64,000 bases of DNA from Gammaproteobacteria bacterium. Lineage in GTDB: Bacteria > Pseudomonadota > Gammaproteobacteria > Steroidobacterales > Steroidobacteraceae. Both the position numbers and the translations under genes were made by a program. Location: NCBI GenBank assembly GCA_016707425.1, contig JADJHU010000002.1, positions 186,001 to 250,000 of the forward strand, given 5' to 3'. Of this stretch, positions 1 to 8,713 are shown in pieces. Each line of letters opens with the position of its first letter. Position 1 is the stretch's first letter. A model generated the notes under the pieces. It saw only the letters and a list, made by a program, of their open reading frames with translations, was not told the DNA's origin and made no database searches.

Positions 1-2
1 GG

Positions 3-2354
3 ACACGGAATCCGGCGCAGAAGCCGGCGCTCGGCAGCGGCGCAGTCGCCGCGCCGGAGCCGCAGGCTCAGCCGGGCGTGATCAACCGCGCCTACGACTA
101 TCTGCGCACGGAGCTTTCGCCGGCCAATCTGGCCAGCGCCCTTGTGCGGCCCGTCGTGAAAGCGGCAACCGCGATTCCCGGGGTTTTCGCCGACGCCACG
201 ATGGCCGGCTGGAATCTCGCCACGGGGCAGAACAACGAGCTACCCTCGCAGGCGACCAATCGCGTACTGGACCAGTACACGCGCGCGCCATCCACCCCAA
301 TAGGGCGCGTCGCCGAGGATGTGGCGACGGCGGTCGGTGCTGCGCTCGGTGGCGTCGGTGTCGCGCGGCAAATCGCTGGCGCAGCTTCTGCGGTGCCAAA
401 TCTGCAGCAGCGCATTGCCGGGGCATTGGCCCAGCGGCCAGGACTGCAGGTCGCCGGCGCGGGCCTAGGTGCTGCGGGCGCCGGGACCGTACGGGAGCAA
501 GGCGGCAACGAGCTCGAGCAGCTGGCGGCCGGCTTCATTGCGCCCCTGGGAGCGGACTTCGCGCAGATGCTGGCGCGTGGTGCTGCGCGTGGCACCGTTG
601 GTCTGGCCCGCACGATGACCCGTCGCGGGCAGGAGCGCATTGCCGGCCAGATCCTGTCGGAACAGGCGACGGCCCCTGTGGCTGCGGCCGGCCGGCTTGC
701 AGAGGCGCAAGAACTGGTGCCCGGTTCTCGCCCGACGATGGGCGCTGCATCCGGCGACATCGGGTTGCTCACGCTGGAAAAGGGACTGCGCAGCCGCGCA
801 ACCGCGCGATTCGGGGAACGGCTATCGGAGCAGAACAAGGCGCGGCAGGAGGCGCTGGACAGGATCGCCGGCACGGAAGCGGATGTCGTCACGGCCACTC
901 GACAGCGTAACGCTGAGGCCGAGCGCCTGCTCGATGAAGTATTTCACAGCAACGCGGAGGCTGCGCGCAAGCAGTTGGGCGCGCTGCACGATTTTGCCGC
1001 GCGCGATCCAGGCGCTCATCGGCGCGTGCCACTCGTTTCTGCCAGTTCGTGGCTGACGAGAGTGGCAAAGGACAGCGGTTTGGACCTGACCGGGTATCGT
1101 CACACTGTCGATTCGAGCGCCGTGCGTCACATGCTGGGCAGCCACAGTCATGCTGCCCGCGAGGCGGCGCGCGGGCAGGTTCCGGTGACAAGGGCGGATA
1201 TCGAGCGTATCCCAGACGTGATCGCATCCCCGGACTACGTGGTGTTCGGGGCTCAGAACATGTCGCGTCCTGATATCCCGATCGTCGGGTATATGAAGGG
1301 CCTTCCCGATGGCTCGACGCTCTATCTGGAGGAAGTCAGAGCAGGCCGTCATCAGCTGGCGGCCACTTCGATGAGGAAGTACCCGACGCGCACCAATGCT
1401 GAAAGCATCCTCTCAACCCTGGCGCCCAACGCCCGAAGCGACGGCGGGATGGCTCTTAGAGTAGTACGCGGGCCAGTCGATGACAACATCGCCGGCCCGA
1501 CGGCCGCCGTTCTGCAGCAGATCGATCGCGTTATGTCCGGCCCCGAAGGCAATCGGGACGCAGTGGCCCAGTCCATGCGCTGGTTGCGCGCGAAGCTGGC
1601 CGGCAAGGAGGCGACCGAGCAGCTGGCCGAGGGTATCACCGTCAGCCGCAGCCAGCCGGTGTCTGATCCACGCGCACTCTACGAGATACGCAAAGACATC
1701 GGCGATGCGATGGACGGCAAGCTCGGCGGCGATGAGGCCAAGTTCCGGCTGGCGCGCAAGGAGCTCGTTGGTATCCGAGAACTGTTGGATGACGCCATCG
1801 AAGCGCAGGCACCCGGCTTCAAAGCGTACCTGCAGCGCTACAAGGAACTGTCACGTCCTATTGATCAGATGCAGGTGCTGCAGCAGATCCAGCAGCGCGC
1901 GGCGCTCGCGGCGCCCGATATCGCCACGGGGCGCGATTTCCTCTCACAGGCCAAGTTCAATCAAGCGCTGCGGTCGGCCGCGAAGGACAAGAAGACGCGC
2001 CGCAAATTCGAGCACCTCTCAAAGCGACAATTGGACGTACTGCGTGCCGTCGCGACGGATCTGGACATGGGCGCCGCCCACACCAGCGCGCTGGTGCGCG
2101 CGCCTGGATCGGACACGTACCAGAATCTGAGCATCGCGAATGTCTTGGGCGCCATCACGGGCACAGCGAACCAAGGCATCCCGCGCTGGCTACAGCCGCT
2201 CCTGACGGCAAGACTCAGTCCTGCACGCTGGCTGACGGAGCTTTCGGACAAGCAGGTGTCGGAGCTTCTGGTCGACGCGGCGCTGGACCCGCGGATAGGA
2301 AGTTCAAACGGACTCTGCCATGCAGTCCACTTCGGGGAATGGGGCCTTATGTAG
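3..2354 (+). CDS. Phage-type protein with PBECR-like nuclease domain, 5' partial, 3' truncated
   Basis: The frame is open from the window edge, so the GTG at 78 is probably internal and the true start lies upstream. The N-terminal third is rich in Ala and Gly with hydrophobic stretches, as in phage virion or DNA-ejection proteins. A block at about 1040-1390 (GYRHTVDSSAVRHML ... RGQVPVTRADIERIPDVI ... YLEEVRAGRHQLAATSMRK) resembles the phage Barnase-EndoU-ColicinE5/D-RelE-like (PBECR) nuclease fold found in large phage and conjugative-element polyvalent proteins. The remainder is helical and charged. The last 18 or so codons after DPRI look unrelated to the rest and coincide with the IS91-type end, so the natural C-terminus is lost. 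Domain assignment is by motif memory only; the exact role is unknown. Confidence 0.55.
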   Translation, partial: TRNPAQKPALGSGAVAAPEPQAQPGVINRAYDYLRTELSPANLASALVRPVVKAATAIPGVFADATMAGWNLATGQNNELPSQATNRVLDQYTRAPSTPIGRVAEDVATAVGAALGGVGVARQIAGAASAVPNLQQRIAGALAQRPGLQVAGAGLGAAGAGTVREQGGNELEQLAAGFIAPLGADFAQMLARGAARGTVGLARTMTRRGQERIAGQILSEQATAPVAAAGRLAEAQELVPGSRPTMGAASGDIGLLTLEKGLRSRATARFGERLSEQNKARQEALDRIAGTEADVVTATRQRNAEAERLLDEVFHSNAEAARKQLGALHDFAARDPGAHRRVPLVSASSWLTRVAKDSGLDLTGYRHTVDSSAVRHMLGSHSHAAREAARGQVPVTRADIERIPDVIASPDYVVFGAQNMSRPDIPIVGYMKGLPDGSTLYLEEVRAGRHQLAATSMRKYPTRTNAESILSTLAPNARSDGGMALRVVRGPVDDNIAGPTAAVLQQIDRVMSGPEGNRDAVAQSMRWLRAKLAGKEATEQLAEGITVSRSQPVSDPRALYEIRKDIGDAMDGKLGGDEAKFRLARKELVGIRELLDDAIEAQAPGFKAYLQRYKELSRPIDQMQVLQQIQQRAALAAPDIATGRDFLSQAKFNQALRSAAKDKKTRRKFEHLSKRQLDVLRAVATDLDMGAAHTSALVRAPGSDTYQNLSIANVLGAITGTANQGIPRWLQPLLTARLSPARWLTELSDKQVSELLVDAALDPRIGSSNGLCHAVHFGEWGLM

Positions 2355-4260
2355 CGACCAGGCCAGTCGGCGCCCGCCTGAATCCGGCCGGATGGGCGTC
2401 AAGGCAGCCAGTCAGACGGTCGCCTGCCCCCTGAATCCCCACCCTTCCCGGCTTTGTCACCGCGCAAACCACCCTCGCCCGCCGCCCACCAAAACGCCGG
2501 CACGCACCTGACCTGCCTGGCCGGCTTGCCGGACAGTGAGTAGTACGCCCCGGAAGCTTCGGATTCAGAGCAACCTGGGCTGCGACGGCGGCGCCCGTGC
2601 GCCGCGCGGTAGTTCGGCCTGGAACTGATCAGGAGCGGCTGTCTCCAGGTGCGCAAGGATACTGGCGATCACCTCCGGCTCCTCGATGCTGGCGATGATC
2701 GCAAGCTTCCCGCCGCAGCGGACACAGGCCTCGATCTCGATACCGAACACCCGCTTGAGCCTGCGCGCCCAAGTCATTGCCACGTGCCGGGGCGTCGGCG
2801 GCTTGGCCGGATCGGCTGCCGGGAGCGGCTGCGGGGCACCGATTCCCCGGTGCGCGGCCGTCACCGCCGCGCGCAGCTTGCTGTGCGGGGCGAAAACTCC
2901 GTGATAGCGCGTCAGGTGCATCTTCGGTGGCGGCACCAGCGCCGCGAGCCTCGCCATGAAATCCAGCGGCTCGAGCACGATGTGTGTGGTGCCGTCCCGG
3001 TATGGGGTCTTGAGCTGGTAGCGCACATGACCCGATGAGGTCATCGCCATGCGCTCGGTAGCCACCGGTGGTCGGCTCACATAGCGGCACAGGCGTTCGA
3101 GCTTCGGGCGCTGGTCGGGCGCGATGTCGATACCGGCGTGCAACGAGAACCCGCCGGCGCGGGCCGCCCCGTTCGGGTCGCCCTCAAGGCCCTGCAGCCG
3201 GGGCGGCACCGTCTGCAGAGTGAACAGCTTCTGACCGGCTCTCGGGCCAACCGCAATGCGGTAGGTGATCGATGAGTCCAGCAGATCATCCAGCGGACCG
3301 CCTTCACCATCCCCGGCGAGCCAGGCGCTCTCGATGTCGCGCTCAACCAACCCGCGCCGCTCCAGCACGCGGCCGATGCGGGAGGCGATCTGCTCGACAA
3401 GCGCCTGCAACTCGCTCTGGCCGGGACCAACGACATGCCGGAACAGCGGCTGGCCTGGGCCTGCGGCTACATAGACCCCATCCAGAAACAGCATGTGGAA
3501 GTGCACGTTGAGGTTCAGCGCCGAGCCGAAGCGCTGCACCAGCGTCACCGCGCCCGTCGCACCACTGGAATGCTTGAGGCCGGCCTTGTGGAGCAGATGG
3601 CGCGAGATCGTGCGATACACCACGCCCAGCACCAGTGTCAGCGCCTCCGGGTCCGTGGCGAGCAGGAACCGCAGCGCGTGCGGCAGCGACAAGACCCATT
3701 GCCGCAACGGGCGTTCGGGCAACACCTCGTCAGCCAGCAATGCGGCCGTCTCGGCCATCCGCCGCGCACAGCACGAAGGACAGAACCCGCGCTTCTTGCA
3801 GCTGAACGCCACCAGCTTCTCTGCGTGGCACTGCTCGCAGCGCACCCGCAGGAAGCCTTCCTCCAACCTGCCGCACTTCAGATACGCGTCGAACTCCTCC
3901 TGAACGTAGTCCGGCAGCGATTTGCCAGCTTGGGCGCGCAACTCACGGAAAGTCGGATAGTGCTGCTCGACGAGCTGGTACAGCAGCGTCTTCTCTGGCC
4001 GATGCTGTGCATAGCCTGATGGCGCAACGAATGAAGGTGCGCGTGGACGCCGCGCGTGGGCAGCGACGGCGGGCATGACAAGCGTCCCTGCAGCAGGCGG
4101 GGACGAAACAGACTATCGCACCTCGCGCGGCAACGGCTCAGGCAAAAGCGCTGAGTTCGAGCAGAAACTCCTGCATCTGCCCGGAAACCCGATGCTACTT
4201 CTGTCAGCGCAATGCTTCACAATGAGGCGAGTGCCCCGTCACTCCCACTCAATAGTCTCC
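2306..4260 (-). mobile_element. IS91-family insertion sequence (approximate limits)
   Basis: The element is defined by its Y-transposase gene on the minus strand. The left limit is placed just after GTTC at 2302-2305. On the transposase strand this reads as the element followed by GAAC, the target tetranucleotide known for IS91 oriIS ends, and a small hairpin (ggact...agtcc, 2310-2328) lies just inside. The phage frame turns into unrelated sequence at the same place. The right (terIS) limit is a guess inside the spacer before the AraC gene. Confidence 0.5.
2565..4076 (-). CDS. IS91-family transposase
   Basis: A 503-residue rolling-circle (HUH/Y2) transposase. The N-terminal part carries the family's zinc-binding domain (CEQCHAEKLVAFSCKKRGFCPSCCARRM at about residues 80-107), followed by WVLSLPHALRFLLA and the HFHMLFLDGVY block that supplies the HUH metal-binding motif. 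The C-terminal region has the second Cys pair (ACVRCGGKLAIIASIE) typical of the family. Full length and uninterrupted, so the element could be active. The ATG at 4076 fits the usual family start. It acts alone on its own ends and may mobilise adjacent DNA by one-ended transposition. Confidence 0.9.
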   Translation of the reverse strand: MPAVAAHARRPRAPSFVAPSGYAQHRPEKTLLYQLVEQHYPTFRELRAQAGKSLPDYVQEEFDAYLKCGRLEEGFLRVRCEQCHAEKLVAFSCKKRGFCPSCCARRMAETAALLADEVLPERPLRQWVLSLPHALRFLLATDPEALTLVLGVVYRTISRHLLHKAGLKHSSGATGAVTLVQRFGSALNLNVHFHMLFLDGVYVAAGPGQPLFRHVVGPGQSELQALVEQIASRIGRVLERRGLVERDIESAWLAGDGEGGPLDDLLDSSITYRIAVGPRAGQKLFTLQTVPPRLQGLEGDPNGAARAGGFSLHAGIDIAPDQRPKLERLCRYVSRPPVATERMAMTSSGHVRYQLKTPYRDGTTHIVLEPLDFMARLAALVPPPKMHLTRYHGVFAPHSKLRAAVTAAHRGIGAPQPLPAADPAKPPTPRHVAMTWARRLKRVFGIEIEACVRCGGKLAIIASIEEPEVIASILAHLETAAPDQFQAELPRGARAPPSQPRLL

Positions 4261-4448
4261 GACGTTCGTAACGCTTTGTTCTTATTTAGCGATTTTTCTC
4301 GCATAGCCAAATTTACCGTCAATTTCGCCGTCACACAAATCCGCTTTAAGACGATAGAGGCCGATAGATGCCGAAAGGATCTACGTCGCCGCTGAATTAG
4401 CTCCACAGAGAATGCTTCCGCCACCACCCTGGCGCGAGCGAAAGCACA
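4077..4448. other. Spacer between IS91-type element and AraC gene
   Basis: No convincing gene is seen. The stretch at about 4250-4360 is clearly more AT-rich than its surroundings, with several T-runs, and it presumably contains the unmarked terIS end of the IS91-type element. A 62-codon frame on the minus strand (4239-4427) has no recognisable features and was not called. Confidence 0.4.
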
Positions 4449-5441
4449 TCAGCTCTTTACCTGCCTCCTCCAAACAGCCGGCGGCACACCAACCAGACGT
4501 TTGAAGGCTCGAGCGAATGCTGCCTCGGACTCGTATCCCACCTGCTGCGCCACCGCTGCCACCGTGTAGGCAGTATCGCGCAGCAGCGTAGCCCCGATCT
4601 GAATTCGCCAATGACCAAGATATTGCATAGGCGCTTGCCCGATGAGCGTGGCGAAGCGTTCGTGCAGAGTTGAGCGTGAGAGTCCCACCCGCCGCCCCAA
4701 TTCCTCGACCGTCCACGGCTCAGCGGGCGCCGCATGCAGCAGGGTCAGGGCGCGACCCACGTAGCGGTCACGCAGGCCCGCAAACCATCCTTGGTTGCCA
4801 TCAGGCAGCATGGCGAGATGGCGGCGCATGGCGTCGATAAACAGCATTTCGCTCAGGCGCGCAAGCATTGCCTCTCCGCCCTGCCGGAGACCTCGCGATT
4901 CCGCTACTGCCTGGCGCATACATTGCAGGGCCCAGTTCTGATCACCGTCGGCGCGTAGATGCAGCAACCGCGGCAGCGCAGCGATGAGCGGATTAAAGGG
5001 CCGCAAGTCGCAGCCCAGGAAGCCACAGATCAGTACGGTATCGCATGGTTCGGTCGACGCTGAATCCGCACGAACTTCGAAGGCATTCAGGTGCAGTTCG
5101 AACGGGAGCTGTTGATGTCCGCGCTCAAAGTAGCCTTGGACGTCCGGCTTTGCGCGCATTCCGGGGTCGCTCGAGACGACGTGCGGATCTCCCTGAAGAA
5201 AGATCACGAGGTCACCCGACTCCAGGTGCACTGGATCGCTGCCAACGATGGCCGCCCAGCACTCCCCGGACAGCACTGCGTGAAACTCCATGACATGTTC
5301 CACGCCCGGCATCACAGCGGCGCCGATCTCGCTCGCCGGCGGCGCCTCAGCGGCCCACTCGCGCGTGCCACGGACATGAAAATACAGTGCGCCTCGTAGG
5401 CGTACGCTGCGCAACACGTCCGACAGCACGTCCTGCTTCAC
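4449..5441 (-). CDS. AraC-family transcriptional regulator with cupin sensor domain
   Basis: A 330-residue regulator starting at GTG 5441. Residues about 5-190 form the AraC-type cupin_6 ligand-binding region (LESGDLVIFLQGDPHVV, FLGCDLRPFNPLIAALPRLLHL). Residues about 230-328 hold the two helix-turn-helix units of the AraC DNA-binding domain (WTVEELGRRVGLSRSTLHERFATLIG; VAAVAQQVGYESEAAFARAFKRLVGVPPAVWR). It is transcribed away from the SnoaL-like/MddA-like pair, and the 162-bp gap between them would hold both promoters, so it is a plausible local regulator of that pair. The effector is unknown. Confidence 0.9.
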   Translation of the reverse strand: MKQDVLSDVLRSVRLRGALYFHVRGTREWAAEAPPASEIGAAVMPGVEHVMEFHAVLSGECWAAIVGSDPVHLESGDLVIFLQGDPHVVSSDPGMRAKPDVQGYFERGHQQLPFELHLNAFEVRADSASTEPCDTVLICGFLGCDLRPFNPLIAALPRLLHLRADGDQNWALQCMRQAVAESRGLRQGGEAMLARLSEMLFIDAMRRHLAMLPDGNQGWFAGLRDRYVGRALTLLHAAPAEPWTVEELGRRVGLSRSTLHERFATLIGQAPMQYLGHWRIQIGATLLRDTAYTVAAVAQQVGYESEAAFARAFKRLVGVPPAVWRRQVKS

Positions 5442-5603
5442 GGGTGCCCCAAACCATTTCGCCCGATACTATGCGGGCGTACCACGAACGACCCTCGACC
5501 CAAGCCCGGATTCCTGGTCAAGCGGCGGAGACAGGCGGCAGTGGGGAATTTTCTCACGACGGCCATGATTGCGCACTCACAACGCATCCTTCCGGAGTCG
5601 ACC

Positions 5604-6011
5604 ATGAATCCTGGGTTAGATCAAACCGAAGCCGTCGTACGTCACCACTTGGAGGCTTTCCTCGAGCAGCAAGGCCTGGACGCTATCCTGGCTGATTACG
5701 CAGACGATGCCTGCTTTTTGAGCGAAGGGCGCGCTTACTGCGGCAGAGCAGCAATACGCGAGTTCTTCGATGGCTTCCTCGCCGCCCTACCACCTGAGGC
5801 CATTTGCGATTTCACACTGCGCAGCCTGCGAGTGCAGGGTGAAGTGGCCTACATCACCTGGAGCGCGGGGCCTGAATTTCCACTCGGCACCGATACCTTC
5901 GTCGTGCGCCACGGGCGGATCGTCGCGCAGACCTTTGCGATGTACGCGACCCCGTCGACGGAGATTCCGGCGTCGACGCGCCAAGCGATGCCCGATCCAG
6001 CTGCGGCCTGA
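5604..6011 (+). CDS. SnoaL/NTF2-like protein
   Basis: A 135-residue protein of the NTF2-like alpha+beta cone fold: VVRHHLEAFLEQQGLDAILADYADDACFLSEGRAYCGRAAIREFFDGFL is the usual opening helix plus lip, and TFVVRHGRIVAQTFAMYATP the closing strand. The ATG at 5604 is preferred because GGAG lies at 5594-5597, although the frame is open further upstream. The stop overlaps the ribosome-binding site of the next gene (cctgaggagatccctatg), so the two are probably co-translated. Members of this fold range from isomerases to cyclases to simple binding proteins; no substrate can be assigned. Confidence 0.75.
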   Translation: MNPGLDQTEAVVRHHLEAFLEQQGLDAILADYADDACFLSEGRAYCGRAAIREFFDGFLAALPPEAICDFTLRSLRVQGEVAYITWSAGPEFPLGTDTFVVRHGRIVAQTFAMYATPSTEIPASTRQAMPDPAAA

Positions 6012-6021
6012 GGAGATCCCT

Positions 6022-6756
6022 ATGCGCGGACTTCTTGCATTCTTCTACGGCGTCGCCGCCTATCTGGCCGGCCTCTTCGCGTTGCTTTATGTGATCGGAT
6101 TCAGCGGCAACCTGCTCGTGCCCAAATCGGTCGACACCGGTCTAGGCGCACGCTGGGACACGACGCTGGGCATCGACTTGGCATTGCTGGCACTATTCGG
6201 GGTCCAGCACAGCGTGATGGCACGTCGCGGATTCAAGCGCTGGTGGACGCAGTTCGTCCCTGCAGCATTGGAACGCAGCACCTACCTGTTGGCCACTTGC
6301 GCGGTGTTGGCGCTGATGTTCTGGCTCTGGGTTCCAATGCCGAAGCCGATCGTATGGCGGGTCGAAGACGAGGCCGGTGCGGCGCTGTTGTGGGGCCTGT
6401 TCTGGCTGGGCTGGTCGCTGGTGCTGATCAGCACCTTCCTCATCAATCACTTCGAACTATTCGGGTTACGGCAGGTGTTCTCACGTCTGACGCAGCGGCC
6501 CCTGCCGCCGCCCCAGTTTGAGACGCCGCTGTTTTACCGCTACGTGCGCCATCCGTTGTATGCGGGCCTATTGCTTAGTCTGTGGTCACTGCCGGTCATG
6601 ACAGCCGGGCGCCTGCTATTTGCAGTTGGACTCAGTACATACATCCTGATCGGCATTGGATTCGAAGAGCGTGACTTGCTGCTGCAATTCGGCGAGCGTT
6701 ACCGGCACTACCGAGCCCGGGTCGGCATGGTCCTTCCACGACTTACCCGAACCTGA
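6022..6756 (+). CDS. mddA: Integral membrane methyltransferase, MddA/NnrU/ICMT-like
   Basis: A 244-residue protein with five or six membrane segments. The start at ATG 6022 is supported by AGGAG at 6011-6015. The opening (LLAFFYGVAAYLAGLFALLYVIGFSGNLLVPKS), the central QHSVMAR and the C-terminal RHPLYAGLLLSLWSLPVM plus EERDLLLQFGERYRHYR match the family containing methanethiol S-methyltransferase MddA, which makes dimethyl sulfide from methanethiol using S-adenosylmethionine. RHPxY and the late EERxL are the shared cofactor and catalytic signatures of the ICMT/NnrU fold. The exact substrate is inferred from resemblance, so MddA is the best guess rather than proven. It shares an operon with the SnoaL-like gene. 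Confidence 0.65.
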   Translation: MRGLLAFFYGVAAYLAGLFALLYVIGFSGNLLVPKSVDTGLGARWDTTLGIDLALLALFGVQHSVMARRGFKRWWTQFVPAALERSTYLLATCAVLALMFWLWVPMPKPIVWRVEDEAGAALLWGLFWLGWSLVLISTFLINHFELFGLRQVFSRLTQRPLPPPQFETPLFYRYVRHPLYAGLLLSLWSLPVMTAGRLLFAVGLSTYILIGIGFEERDLLLQFGERYRHYRARVGMVLPRLTRT

Positions 6757-6878
6757 GTTTCCCCAATGCAACCACAGCACTGCGTGTCACGGTTACCGTG
6801 GCGGGCCGCGCCGTCCCGGCGGTCGTCCACGCATCTGGCGCGCCCAACCCACGCGGGCCATAGGTCGATGGAGGCTCC

Positions 6879-7313
6879 ATGAGCCACCTTCGTATCGATC
6901 ATGCATACGAGATACACACCATCAAGTATGGGACGTCCGTCAGCCAGGTAGCCGACCTCTATCTTCCCGGCGCCCTTCGCCCACCGGTTGTCTGCCTCCT
7001 TCATGGTGGATCTTGGCGCCTGCCCTTTGGTCGAACGGAATTCGACGCGGTGGCACACGATCTGGCCTCACGGGATTTCGCCGTCTGGAACATGGAGTAC
7101 AGTCGCCTCGGCGAGCCAGAGGGCGGATGGCCCGGAACATTTCGCGATGTCGTCACCGGAATCGATCATTTGGTCAGCCTGGTGGAAGCGGGCTACGACT
7201 TCGACCTCGAGCGACTAGTTGTCGTAGGACATTCCGCCGGAGGGCAACCGGCTCTATGGGTTGCAGCTCGGAACCGCCAGAATTCAACTGTTCCTGCTCT
7301 AACAGGCTGTTGA
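6879..7313 (+). pseudogene. Alpha/beta hydrolase, 3' truncated
   Basis: The ATG at 6879 follows GGAGG. The product begins as an esterase/lipase-type alpha/beta hydrolase: VADLYLPGALRPPVVCLLHGGSWR gives the oxyanion HGG motif and LERLVVVGHSAGGQPALWVAAR the nucleophile elbow (GHSAGG). Recognisable sequence stops at about 7285, and the frame ends in a short unrelated tail (NSTVPALTGC). The catalytic acid and histidine that normally lie in the missing half are absent, so the product should be inactive. Truncation was most likely caused by the insertion-sequence debris that follows. Confidence 0.75.
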
Positions 7314-7671
7314 AGAACGAGCCGATAGCACGAACATGATCACCTCGATCATCATTTCCTCACCTCTCAGAGGCTTGCGAGCCGTTCGGTCGCCTTCTCA
7401 TGATCTCTATCGCCGGTGCTCGAGGCCGTTTTCACAAGCTCTGGAGACACTACGGCTGCGCCAGGGCGATCGGCGTCGGGCCGAGGAGCTTGGCGACTCT
7501 GACCCGACTTTGACAGTTGGTGAGCACATGGAGCGCGCCGTTCACCGGTGAGGCCCAAGGATTTCAGCGAGTTACGTATGGGTGGCATGCGTTCTGGCCG
7601 AAAACGCCTAGATACATGGCCAGGCTGCATCATGCTTGGATTCGTGACTAACGGCGCGTATCATTGCGCAC
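7291..7671. other. Insertion-sequence debris, no intact gene
   Basis: The stretch begins with aacaggctgttgaagaacg, which resembles the outer ends of some IS5/IS1182-type elements. Short frames on both strands have no recognisable features. It separates the broken hydrolase from the IS1634 relic and probably holds the left end of the latter. Confidence 0.4.
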
Positions 7672-8649
7672 ATGTACTTGCGCGAGTCGCGGCAGAAGCG
7701 CGCCGACGGGTCGGTCCTGACCCACCTGCAACTCGCCGAGAACCTCTGGGATCCCGAGAAACAAAGAGCGCGCGTTCAGATCCTCTACAACTGCGGCCGT
7801 GCCGATGACGAGGCGACCACCGCGCGGTTGCGGCGGCTCGCGAAGAGCATCCTGCGCCGCTGCGCCCCGGAGGAGATCGTCGCCGAGAATCCCGACTGGC
7901 AGGTCGTCAATGCCTGGGACCACGGCGATCTGTACGTGCTCGAGCAGCTGTGGCGGCGCCTCGGGATTCCCGAGGTCCTCGCCGAAGTCCTCGCCGGGCG
8001 CAAGTTCGACTTCGACGTGGAACGCGCGCTCTTTGCGATGATCGCGAACCGGGCGCTCGCGCCGTCCTCGAAGCTCTACTGCTACGAGCAGTGGCTGAAG
8101 GAGGAGGTGCATCTGGAAGGCGCCGCCGCGCTCGAGCTGCAGCACCTGTACCGGGCGATGGACTTTCTCGAGGCGAACAAGGAGGCGATCGAGAAGGCGT
8201 TCTACTTCCGCATGGCGGATCTGCTGAACCTCGATGTCGAGATCGTCTTCTACGACACTACCTCGCTTCACTTCGAAGTCGATGAGGAAGATCGCGCCGT
8301 GGGGGAGCACGATGAAGTCCACGGCAGCGTGCCTGCCGGTCGCCGGACCTATCGGGCGCTGCGCAAGCGCGGGCACTCGAAGAACGGACGCTTCGATGCG
8401 CCGCAGATCGTGGTGGGGCTCGCCGTCACCCGCGATGGCTTCCCGGTGCGGCACTGGATCTTCCCCGGCAACACCGTCGATGTGAGCACGGTGGCGAAGG
8501 TGAAGGAGGACCTGAAGGGCTGGCAGCTCTCGCGCTGCGTGTTCGTCGGCGATGCCGGGATGGTCTCGAAGGCGAACCTCGAGACCTTGGCACGCGGCGG
8601 CGGCAAGTACATCCTCTGCATCAGTAGTGTCCGGACGTTAGTTGAATAG
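7672..8649 (+). pseudogene. IS1634-family transposase, 3' truncated
   Basis: The N-terminal 317 residues are those of an IS1634-type DDE transposase: MYLRESRQKRADGSVLTHLQLAENLWD opens the protein, VEIVFYDTTSLHFEVDEED carries the first catalytic aspartate (YDTT) and CVFVGDAGMVSKANLETLA the second. At 8622 the reading enters the terminal repeat of the IS4-type element and stops 27 bases later. The last third, including the catalytic glutamate, is missing and is not found on the far side of the IS4-type element. Confidence 0.85.
8623..8639 (+). repeat. Left 17-bp terminal inverted repeat of IS4-type copy B
   Basis: agtagtgtccggacgtt is the exact reverse complement of 15508-15524. The minus-strand reading just inside is the natural C-terminus of the IS4 transposase (ANQLKLFN, then stop). 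Confidence 0.85.
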
Positions 8650-8713
8650 TTTCAGCTGGTTAGCGAGATCGCCCTCATTCTGCGCGACGGGGATTCTCGC
8701 AAGCAGCGTGTTT
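8640..8713 (-). pseudogene. IS4-type copy B transposase, C-terminal fragment
   Basis: Read on the minus strand this encodes NTLLARIPVAQNEGDLANQLKLFN and a stop, matching the end of the second IS4 copy (ARSESARTANQLILL). It continues in frame from the fragment at 10424-10614 once the IS1380-type element is removed. Confidence 0.75.

Noticed and set aside
4239..4427. 62-codon minus-strand frame in AT-rich spacer
   Set aside because: No ribosome-binding site, no family features, biased by local base composition.
7336..7633. Short genes between the hydrolase and the IS1634 relic
   Set aside because: Competing short frames on both strands without start signals or recognisable motifs; treated as element debris.
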